DNA of 11,115 nt, from the NCBI GenBank assembly GCA_002382645.1, contig DFYP01000137.1:46887-58001 (forward strand), written 5' to 3'. Below, piece after piece: positions 5,391-11,115 of the stretch. The notes below the pieces were generated by a model. The model was given only the letters and a program-made list of their open reading frames with translations. It was not told the origin of the DNA and made no database searches. The translations under genes were made by a program, and so were the position numbers. Positions within the stretch are counted from its first letter, which is position 1, and each line of letters begins with the position of its first letter. The DNA is from Desulfovibrio sp. UBA4079 (lineage in GTDB: Bacteria; Desulfobacterota; Desulfovibrionia; Desulfovibrionales; Desulfovibrionaceae).

Positions 5391-6371
5391 ATGCGCCGCA
5401 CCACCCTGCTCCTGATTCTGGCCGCGACCCTGGCGCTCGGCGCCTGCGCGCCCAAGCTGAAATTCTTCACCGACGCCCACGACCCGTTCCAGGAATACGT
5501 GCTCGAGGGCAAGGACTCCTCGGGCAAGGTCCTGGTCCTGCCCGTGAGCGGGATCATCACCGAGGAGCCCCGCGAGGGCTTCATGACCACCCGGCCGAGC
5601 ATGGTCCAGGAGGTGGTCAGCCAGCTCAAGCTGGCCGAGAAGGACGAGGCCATCAAGGCCGTGGTGCTCCAGATCAACTCGCCCGGCGGCGGGGTCACGG
5701 CCAGCGACATCCTGTACCACGAGATCACCGCCTTCCGCGAACGCACCAAGATCAAGGTCGTGGCCGTGTTCATGGACCTGGCGGCCTCGGGCGGCTACTA
5801 CGTGGCCCTGCCCGCGGACCGCATCGTGGCCCATCCCACCACGGTCACGGGCTCGGTGGGCGCGGTGTTCTACCGGCCCAAGGTCCACGGGCTCCTGGAC
5901 AAGATCGGCGTGAGCGTGGAGGTGGCCAAGTCCGGCCAGAACAAGGACATGGCCTCGCCGTTTCGGCCGGACACCCCGGCGGAAGCGGCCCAGCTCCAGG
6001 CCATCATCCAGGACATGGGCGACCGCTTCCTGGCCCTGGTCAAGGAGCGCCGCAGCTTAAGCGAGGAGGCCGCCCGCAAGGTGGGCACGGCCTCGGTGTA
6101 CACCGCGTCCCAGGCCCTGGCCCTGGGCCTGGTGGACGAGGTGGCCTATTTGCCCGAGACCCTGAACCAGGCCAAGACCCTGGCCGGGCTCTCCCCGGAG
6201 GCCGAGGTGGTGGTCTTCCGGCGCAGCGAGTATCCCGACGACACGATCTACAACCCCTCGGCCGAGGCCTCGGCCAAGGGCCCGGCGCTCATCAACGTGC
6301 AGGCCCCCTGGGTCCTGCCGCCGCGCGCGGGATTCTACTATCTCTGGGGCGCGGGCGCGGGCATGGACTAG
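5391..6371 (+). CDS. sppA: Signal peptide peptidase SppA-like S49 serine peptidase, lipoprotein form
   Basis: A 326-residue peptidase of family S49, which digests cleaved signal peptides and other membrane peptides. The N-terminus is a lipoprotein signal: MRRT, a hydrophobic stretch, then lipobox LGAC with Cys19, so the mature protein should be lipid-anchored rather than held by a membrane helix as in classical SppA. The substrate-binding segment INSPGGG is followed by the nucleophile motif DLAASGGYY with Ser133. The general base is Lys185 in GQNKDMASPFRP. The Ser-Lys spacing of 52 residues equals that of B. subtilis SppA (Ser147/Lys199). ATG 5391 follows GGAGG (5380-5384) by 6 bases; an ATG at 5337 in the same frame lacks such a site and would bury the signal sequence. 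It is a monocistronic unit ending at a strong terminator. Confidence 0.93.
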   Translation: MRRTTLLLILAATLALGACAPKLKFFTDAHDPFQEYVLEGKDSSGKVLVLPVSGIITEEPREGFMTTRPSMVQEVVSQLKLAEKDEAIKAVVLQINSPGGGVTASDILYHEITAFRERTKIKVVAVFMDLAASGGYYVALPADRIVAHPTTVTGSVGAVFYRPKVHGLLDKIGVSVEVAKSGQNKDMASPFRPDTPAEAAQLQAIIQDMGDRFLALVKERRSLSEEAARKVGTASVYTASQALALGLVDEVAYLPETLNQAKTLAGLSPEAEVVVFRRSEYPDDTIYNPSAEASAKGPALINVQAPWVLPPRAGFYYLWGAGAGMD

Positions 6372-6387
6372 ACCGGGATCGCCCAGC

Positions 6388-6427
6388 AAAGAAGAGGGCC
6401 GGCGCAGACGCCGGCCCTCTTCTTTTT
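6388..6427 (+). terminator. Rho-independent terminator of sppA
   Basis: GAAGAGGGCCGGCG (6391-6404) pairs perfectly with CGCCGGCCCTCTTC (6409-6422) around a CAGA loop, followed by TTTTT (6423-6427). The AAA at 6388-6390 extends the pairing into the T-run. It lies 17 bases after the sppA stop. The facing - strand gene ends at 6445, so it could also act on that transcript, though only TTTGC follows on that strand. Confidence 0.95.
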
Positions 6428-6444
6428 CCCCGAACAGGCCGGAG

Positions 6445-7350
6445 CTACTTCTTGGGCAGATAGCGCAGGGCCAGGTTGGCGGCGATGAGCCCGTCGCCCT
6501 GGCTTCTCGGCGGCAAGACCTTCTTGAGTTCCGCCGCGAGAACCGCGGGATCCCCGCCCTGGGCCGCCAGTTCCCTGGCCTTGGCGTCGAAGATCACGAG
6601 GTATTCCTTCATGTCCGCGATGTCCTTGACGGTCGAAAGCGGGCCGTGGCCCGGGATGATGCTCTGCGCCCCGAGCGCGGCCACGGCGTCCAGGGCCTTG
6701 GGCCAGTTCGCCAGATCGCCCTCGACCAGGAACGGGTGGAAGTCCGTGAACAGGATGTCCCCCGTGAACACGACCTTCCGCTCCGGAATGTGCACGAAGA
6801 TGCTTCCGGCGGTGTGCGAGGGGCCGGGATAGACGAGCTCCACGCTCACCCCGCCCAGGTCGATGCGCAGGCGGTCGGGAAAGGTCAGGTCCGGAAGCGC
6901 GAGCACGGTGCCCTTCATGTCCTCCGCGCTCAGGCCGTAGGAGGCGGCGCCCGCCAGCTGGGACGGGCCGTTGGCGGCCATGCTCCTGGCGTCCAGCTCC
7001 TGGCAGATGATCGTTGCCCCGAGCCTGCGGAACTCGCTGTTCCCCAGCGCGTGGTCCAGGTGGGAGTGCGTGTTGACCAGGAACCGGACGGGTTTGTGCG
7101 TGATCCTGCGGATGTCCGCGATGAACCGCCTGGCCTCCTTGGCCGAGACGAGCGAATCCACCACCAGCACGCCCCGCGTGCCGATGACGATCCCGGCGTT
7201 GGCGGCGAAACTGTTCTGCGGCGTGCCGGGCTTGACGTTCACGTAGGAATAGACGTTCTCCGCGACCTTGGTCAGGCCCTGCTGGGCCTGGGCCGTGGCG
7301 GCCGAGCCCAGCAGCAGGACCAGGCAGCAGCAGGCGAGCAATCTCCGCAT
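6445..7350 (-). CDS. Secreted metallo-beta-lactamase-fold hydrolase
   Basis: A 301-residue MBL-fold metallohydrolase, predicted periplasmic. The N-terminus MRRLLACCCLVLLLGSAATA is a Sec signal with a likely cut after AQA (residues 20-22). The binuclear zinc set is complete: THSHLDH (His95, His97, Asp99, His100), PSHTAGS (His179), TGDILF (Asp198) and PGHGP (His235). This layout is that of the broad MBL hydrolase group, not a proven beta-lactamase; the substrate is unknown. ATG 7350 has AGGGAG 7 bases upstream (7358-7363); an in-frame start at 7404 would put 18 polar residues before the signal sequence. It lies 90 bases downstream of the amidohydrolase on the same strand and may share its transcript. 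Three consecutive Cys (7-9) in the signal do not form a lipobox. Confidence 0.88.
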   Translation of the reverse strand: MRRLLACCCLVLLLGSAATAQAQQGLTKVAENVYSYVNVKPGTPQNSFAANAGIVIGTRGVLVVDSLVSAKEARRFIADIRRITHKPVRFLVNTHSHLDHALGNSEFRRLGATIICQELDARSMAANGPSQLAGAASYGLSAEDMKGTVLALPDLTFPDRLRIDLGGVSVELVYPGPSHTAGSIFVHIPERKVVFTGDILFTDFHPFLVEGDLANWPKALDAVAALGAQSIIPGHGPLSTVKDIADMKEYLVIFDAKARELAAQGGDPAVLAAELKKVLPPRSQGDGLIAANLALRYLPKK

Positions 7351-7440
7351 CGTGGTTCTCCCTCTCGTCTTTCCAGCCTGCATACCTGGAGGGATTCCCC
7401 GCAAGCAAGCCCTGTTTCGCCCTGCGCTGCCGAAATCTCC

Positions 7441-8970
7441 TCAGCCGCCGCGCTCCTCGCCGTTCACGAAGACCCGCCGCACCTTGGCCTCGCAGACCTT
7501 GTCCGGGGCCAGGGCCAGGAGGTCGCGGTCCAGGACCACGAAGTCGGCCAGCTTGCCTTCTGCCAGCGTGCCCTTGTCCTGCTCCTGGAACACGCTGAAG
7601 GCCGCCTGGGTGGTGAACATCTCCACGGCCTCGCGCACGCTCACGGCCTGCTCCGGGAAGGGATGGGCCGCGGCCGCGCGGATGCCGGACAGCGGGGCGT
7701 AGGGCGTCACCGGGCTGTCCGAGCCGCCGCACACGCGCACCCCGGCGTCCAGGATGAAGCGGTAGGGATGGAGGCGGCGCACGCGGTGCGGGCCGAACAG
7801 CTCCAGGGTGTGGGCCAGGCGGTCGCCGCCGATGAACTCGGGCAGGAACGCGGGCTGCATGGAGGCGATGATCCCGGCCCGGGCCAGGCGTCCGCACTGG
7901 TCCCAGGTGGGCAGCTCGAAGTGCTCGATGCGGTGGCGGTGGTCTTCGCGGGGATGCTTGCGCAGGGCCTTTTCCAGGGCCCGCAGCACCTGCTCGATGG
8001 CCCGCTCGGACTCGCAGTGCACGGTGAGCTGCAAGCCCAGGCAGTGGGCCTGTTCCACGAATGCGTCCATGGTCTCCTGGGTGTACAGGAGCGTGCCGTC
8101 GTTCCCGGGATCGTTGCAGTAGGGCTCGAACAGCGCGGCCGTGCGGGCGTCCAGCTCGCCGTCGGCGCAGATGCAGCCGCCCACGCGCGGCAGGCCCAGG
8201 GTCTGGACCTCGGCGATGTCCATGCTCTGGTTCCAGCAGACCACGCGCAGGGGCAGGCGGTCGGCGTTGGCCAGGAGCACGGGCGAGCAGCCCGGGGTCA
8301 GCTCGCCGCCCTCCATGCTCTGCACCGTGGTGATCCCGGCCTTGAGCGCCAGGCGCGCGGCCTCGGCGCAGGCCGCGTCCAGGTGCGAGCGCTCCATGCT
8401 CCGGAGCATGGCCGGAAACACGAAGGTCAGGATGCCCGGGTCGCGGATGATCCCCGTGGGTTCGCCGCGCTCCAGGTCCAGGCCGGGCAGGTCCAGGGGC
8501 GCGCCCAGGGCCTTCAAGCCCGCGGTGTTCAGGAAGCAGCGGTGGCAGGTGGGGTGGATGATGAGCACGGGATGGTCCGGCGCGGCCGCGTCCAGGTCGG
8601 CCCGCAGCGGCGGGCGGCCGTCGCGCAGGTTCAGGTCCTCCAGGAGGAAGCCGCGCAGGAACTCGCCCTTGGGCAGGGCCTTGGCCGCGTCGCGCAGCCG
8701 GTCCTGAAGCTCGGCCAGGGACGTGACCTGGGAGAGGTTCAGGCCCAGGGACATGATCCCGGTGAGGATCATGTGCGAGTGGCTGTCGTGGAATCCGGGC
8801 AGGACGAAGCCGCCCCCCAGGTCCTTTTCCGCGAAGCCGCGGTCCTTGAACGGGGCCAGTTCCGCAGCCGTGCCCAGGGCTTTGATGCGGCCGTTTTCCA
8901 CGGCCATGGCCGCACAGCGGCGCTCGCCCTCCAGGGTCACGAAGGTGGCGTTGGTGTAGAGTTCAGGCAT
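7441..8970 (-). CDS. Amidohydrolase family 3 protein (YtcJ/AepA-like)
   Basis: A 509-residue cytosolic metal-dependent hydrolase of the amidohydrolase superfamily; the substrate is unknown. The small beta-sandwich halves are at the two ends (MPELYTNATFVTLEG and GKLADFVVLDRD). The barrel carries PGFHDSHSH (His64, His66), TVHCESERA (His318), RIEHFE (His350) and GGSDSPV (Asp418). Two usual motifs are altered: the segment normally like GVKLFADG reads GGCICADG (263-271 region), putting Cys266 where a metal-bridging Lys is expected, and the usual HAIGD reads HCESE. ATG 8970 is preferred (AGGA upstream, then the family-typical beginning). The frame stays open to 9054, but that extension runs into the inverted-repeat element. 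It follows aguAB on the same strand, separated by that element. Confidence 0.88.
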   Translation of the reverse strand: MPELYTNATFVTLEGERRCAAMAVENGRIKALGTAAELAPFKDRGFAEKDLGGGFVLPGFHDSHSHMILTGIMSLGLNLSQVTSLAELQDRLRDAAKALPKGEFLRGFLLEDLNLRDGRPPLRADLDAAAPDHPVLIIHPTCHRCFLNTAGLKALGAPLDLPGLDLERGEPTGIIRDPGILTFVFPAMLRSMERSHLDAACAEAARLALKAGITTVQSMEGGELTPGCSPVLLANADRLPLRVVCWNQSMDIAEVQTLGLPRVGGCICADGELDARTAALFEPYCNDPGNDGTLLYTQETMDAFVEQAHCLGLQLTVHCESERAIEQVLRALEKALRKHPREDHRHRIEHFELPTWDQCGRLARAGIIASMQPAFLPEFIGGDRLAHTLELFGPHRVRRLHPYRFILDAGVRVCGGSDSPVTPYAPLSGIRAAAAHPFPEQAVSVREAVEMFTTQAAFSVFQEQDKGTLAEGKLADFVVLDRDLLALAPDKVCEAKVRRVFVNGEERGG

Positions 8971-9008
8971 GGAGTTGTCCTGGCTGATCGTTGACAAAGA
9001 CGTTTCCC

Positions 9009-9133
9009 GCAGGCCGTTCAAAAAACGCGAGGGCAGGGCGCGAAAAAACCGCAAGGACGACGCGTATTCTCAATACGCGAGGATTTGCGGTTTTTGAAGC
9101 AACGCGGCCAGCGCGGATTTTTCAACGGCCTGC
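9009..9133. repeat. Nested inverted-repeat element between aguB and the amidohydrolase gene
   Basis: Three nested arms are visible. Outer: GCAGGCCGTT (9009-9018) with AACGGCCTGC (9124-9133), continued by A-run 9020-9024 with T-run 9118-9122 and CGCG with CGCG. Middle: AAAAACCGCAA (9044-9054) with TTGCGGTTTTT (9085-9095). Apical: CGCGTATT (9061-9068) with AATACGCG (9072-9079) around CTC. The A/T-runs stand out in GC-rich surroundings. The middle hairpin has T-runs on both strands and could terminate transcription in either direction, including the aguAB message. The design resembles the repeated intergenic palindromes of deltaproteobacteria; only one copy is in this window. Confidence 0.85.
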
Positions 9134-9994
9134 TCCGTCCAGGGTGAGAAGCGGGCCGTAACAATCCGGCCGCCGGTCGCGGAACAGGCCCCAGGCCGCG
9201 CGCTGGATGCGGATGGCCTCGAAGTCGAAGGCCGCCGTGAGCACGGTCTCCTCCTCGCGGCCGGCCTGGGCCACAATCTCACCGAACGGCCCGGCGATGA
9301 ACGACGAGCCATAGAAGGTCATGGAAAAGCTCTCGCCCTGCTCAACGCCCACGCGGTTGGAGGCCGCCAGCGGCGTCATGTTGGCCCCGGCGTGGCCCTG
9401 CATGACCCGGGTCCAGTGGCCCGAGGAGTCGAACTCCGGGGCCTTGGGCTCGGAGCCGATGGCCGTGGGATAGAGCAGCAGGTCCGCGCCGAGCAGGGCC
9501 AGGCAGCGGGCCGTTTCCGGGAACCACTGGTCCCAGCAGATGCCCGCGCCCACCCGGCCGTAGCGCGTGTCCCAGACCCGGAAGCCCGTGTCGCCCGGGC
9601 TGAAGTAGTACTTCTCCTCGTAGCCCGGGCCCTGGGGGATGTGCGTCTTGCGGTAGACCCCGAGCACCCGGCCGTCGGCGTCGATCATGGCCAGGGAGTT
9701 GTACAGGGCCTGGCCCGCGCGCTCGTAGAAGCTCACCGGCAGGACCACGCGGAGTTCGGCGGCCAGGGCGCTCATGCGCCGCACCGCCGGGCTCTGGCGC
9801 AGGGGCCTGGCCAGGGCCAGGTCTTCCAGGCGCTGGTCCTTGCAGAAGTACGGGCCCGAGAACAGCTCCTGGAGCAGGATGATCTGCGCGCCCTGGTTTG
9901 CTGCCCGGCGCACCAGGTCCTCGGCGCGCTTGAGGTTGGCCTCCTCGCTCTGGACACAGGCCATCTGGGTGGCGGCCACCGTGACGTGGGGCAT
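9122..9994 (-). CDS. aguB: N-carbamoylputrescine amidase
   Basis: A 290-residue cytosolic nitrilase-superfamily enzyme that hydrolyses N-carbamoylputrescine to putrescine, CO2 and ammonia. The catalytic triad is in place: Glu43 (LLQELF), Lys116 (YRKTHIP) and Cys153 (GICWDQWFPE). The stretches HIPQGPGYEEKYYFSPGDTG and NRVGVEQG, and the end FRDRRPDCYGPLLTLDG, are typical of AguB rather than of other nitrilases. ATG 9994 has GGAGG (10001-10005) 6 bases upstream, and aguA ends 17 bases before the start, so the two form an operon. The last three codons and the stop (AGR, TGA) are read from the outer arm of the inverted-repeat element. The body of the protein is intact. Confidence 0.95.
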   Translation of the reverse strand: MPHVTVAATQMACVQSEEANLKRAEDLVRRAANQGAQIILLQELFSGPYFCKDQRLEDLALARPLRQSPAVRRMSALAAELRVVLPVSFYERAGQALYNSLAMIDADGRVLGVYRKTHIPQGPGYEEKYYFSPGDTGFRVWDTRYGRVGAGICWDQWFPETARCLALLGADLLLYPTAIGSEPKAPEFDSSGHWTRVMQGHAGANMTPLAASNRVGVEQGESFSMTFYGSSFIAGPFGEIVAQAGREEETVLTAAFDFEAIRIQRAAWGLFRDRRPDCYGPLLTLDGAGR

Positions 9995-10011
9995 GGGATT
10001 CCTCCGGGGGA

Positions 10012-11055
10012 TCAGAACGGCTGCAGGGACGCGCCCGCGGGCTGCTGCTGGGTGATGCAGTGGATCCCGCCCCCGCCCTTGAAGATCTCCAGGCCGGGCA
10101 GCTGCACGGCCTCGCGGTCTGGGAACAGGCGGCGCAGGGTGGCCAGGGCCTCCTGGTCCGCGGGGTCGTCGAAGGCGGGCAGGACCACCGCGCCGTTGGC
10201 CAGGTAGAAATTGATGTACGAGAGGTCCAGGCGCTTGCCCGCGTGCTCGCGGCGAACGGGCTGGTCCAGGGGGATGATCTCCAGGGGCCGCCCGCTGGCG
10301 TCGGTGGTCAGCTCCAGGCGGCGCAGGCTGTCCTCATAGACCCGGCGGTTGGGGTCGTCGCCGTCCTGGCAGCGGTGCAGCAGGACCACGCCGGGCTGGG
10401 CGAAGCAGGCCACGATGTCCACGTGCCCGTTGGTGTCGTCGCCCTCCAGGCCCTCGCCCAGCCAGATGACCTTGCGCACCCCGAGGTAGGCCTCGAAGAG
10501 CTCCTCGAAGTCGCGCTTCTCCATGCCCGCGTTGCGCCGGGGGTCCAGGAGGCACTGCTCGGTGGTGATCAGCGTGCCCTGGCCGTCCACGTGGATGGAG
10601 CCGCCCTCCAGGATGAACGGCGCGGCGTAGCGGCGCATTCCCAGCCGGGCCAGGATGCCCAGGGCGATGGCCTCGTCCGTGGTGTCCCGGGTGTAGAAGT
10701 GGCCCCAGGAGTTGAAGACCCAGTCCACCCCGGCCACCCCGCCCGCGCCGTCCACCAGGAAGGTGGGGCCGGAGTCGCGGGTCCAGGAATCCTCGATGGG
10801 CATGGCCAGCACGCGCACCGTGGACCCGCACAGGGCCGCGGCCTCCTCGGCGTGCTCGGGCCGGGCCAGCAGGATCACGGGCTCGAACCGGGCAATGGTC
10901 CGGGCCACCTCGGCGTAGGCCGCGCGCGCGGCGGAGAGCCCGCCGCCCCAGAGGATGTCCAGGCAGGGCCAGGCCATCCAGCAGGCCGCGTGGGGCTCCC
11001 ACTCCGCGGGCATGTGCAGGCCGTCGCAGGCCGGGACCCGCACGGGCACGCGCAT
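10012..11055 (-). CDS. aguA: Agmatine deiminase
   Basis: A 347-residue cytosolic guanidino-modifying enzyme that turns agmatine into N-carbamoylputrescine and ammonia, the substrate of the neighbouring aguB product. Family motifs occur in order: MPAEWEPHAACWMAWP (15-30), EDSWTRDSGPTF (Asp94), ILEGGSIHVDG (Glu150), DDTNGHVD (His211) and the nucleophile GGGGIHCITQQQP (Cys333). The length is usual for the family. ATG 11055 is taken because it is the first start and the frame upstream to the window edge has none, but no ribosome site is visible before it; ATG 11013 (MPAEWEP) would cut into the conserved start. Arginine decarboxylase, which supplies agmatine, is not in the window. Confidence 0.95.
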   Translation of the reverse strand: MRVPVRVPACDGLHMPAEWEPHAACWMAWPCLDILWGGGLSAARAAYAEVARTIARFEPVILLARPEHAEEAAALCGSTVRVLAMPIEDSWTRDSGPTFLVDGAGGVAGVDWVFNSWGHFYTRDTTDEAIALGILARLGMRRYAAPFILEGGSIHVDGQGTLITTEQCLLDPRRNAGMEKRDFEELFEAYLGVRKVIWLGEGLEGDDTNGHVDIVACFAQPGVVLLHRCQDGDDPNRRVYEDSLRRLELTTDASGRPLEIIPLDQPVRREHAGKRLDLSYINFYLANGAVVLPAFDDPADQEALATLRRLFPDREAVQLPGLEIFKGGGGIHCITQQQPAGASLQPF

Positions 11056-11087
11056 GGGCGGGCGGCGCGGCGGGGCTATGATGGCGG

Positions 11088-11107
11088 GGGGGCGGCTGGC
11101 CGCCCCC
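11088..11107. repeat. GC hairpin upstream of aguA at the window edge
   Basis: GGGGGCGG (11088-11095) and CCGCCCCC (11100-11107) form a perfect 8-bp stem around CTGG. It lies 33-52 bases upstream of the aguA ATG. It has no T-run on either strand. It may belong to the aguA leader; nothing more can be said because the window ends at 11115. Confidence 0.3.
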
Positions 11108-11115
11108 TCCGCCTG

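Noticed and set aside
7351..7440. Promoter for the MBL gene (TTGCTT and TATGCA about 18 bases apart on the - strand)
   Set aside because: Both boxes are weak and the gap may simply be within an operon; not enough to list.
6368..7897. 509-residue - strand frame across the MBL gene and the end of the amidohydrolase gene
   Set aside because: Pro/Arg/Gly-rich frame-shifted shadow that covers two real genes.
6646..8994. 782-residue + strand open frame opposite the MBL and amidohydrolase genes
   Set aside because: Although long, it spans two well-identified opposite-strand genes and the gap between them, and its Gly/His/Gln/Val composition is that of an antisense shadow.
9009..9133. Insertion-sequence remnant or CRISPR repeat
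   Set aside because: No transposase fragment, no target-site duplication that I can see, and no repeated units with spacers; the structure is a single nested palindrome.

Overview
The window is a GC-rich (clearly above 65%), densely packed bacterial chromosome segment. The gene mix is copper export, a selenoprotein SelD, agmatine-route putrescine synthesis, a lipoprotein SppA and periplasmic hydrolases. Together with protein style and very high GC this suggests a delta-type sulfate reducer, most likely Desulfovibrionales. That placement is an inference from gene content; no rRNA or other phylogenetic marker is present. I see no tRNA, rRNA, CRISPR array, insertion sequence or phage gene, and no gene-free stretch exceeds 300 bases (the longest is about 150 bases, 8971-9121).

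Left part, + strand (1-3493): the 3' end of a CopA-type copper P-ATPase overlaps a CopZ-like copper chaperone by 4 bases. After a hairpin-containing leader comes selD. Its reading frame is interrupted by an in-frame TGA at codon 15, exactly where SelD proteins carry the catalytic Cys/Sec, and a SECIS-like hairpin starts at that TGA. It is therefore read as selenocysteine, giving a 349-residue selenophosphate synthetase that is itself a selenoprotein. A very short MscS-like channel and an AbrB-family membrane transporter follow.

Middle, - strand (3483-5280): a tightly overlapped operon, read right to left, encodes an unrecognised four-helix membrane protein, 5-formyltetrahydrofolate cyclo-ligase and PgeF (laccase-domain/YfiH). 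Its last gene overlaps the end of abrB tail to tail. A divergent promoter region separates this operon from a lipoprotein-type SppA peptidase (5391-6371, +), which ends at a textbook rho-independent terminator.

Right part, - strand (6445-11055), in transcription order: aguA and aguB (agmatine deiminase and N-carbamoylputrescine amidase, together converting agmatine to putrescine), then a nested inverted-repeat element of about 125 bases, then a YtcJ/AepA-like amidohydrolase with altered active-site motifs, then a secreted metallo-beta-lactamase-fold hydrolase. The repeat element supplies the last three codons and the stop of aguB.

I found no new multi-gene system. The strongest points are the Sec-decoding selD, which ordinary gene calling would truncate, and the nested palindromic element at 9009-9133.
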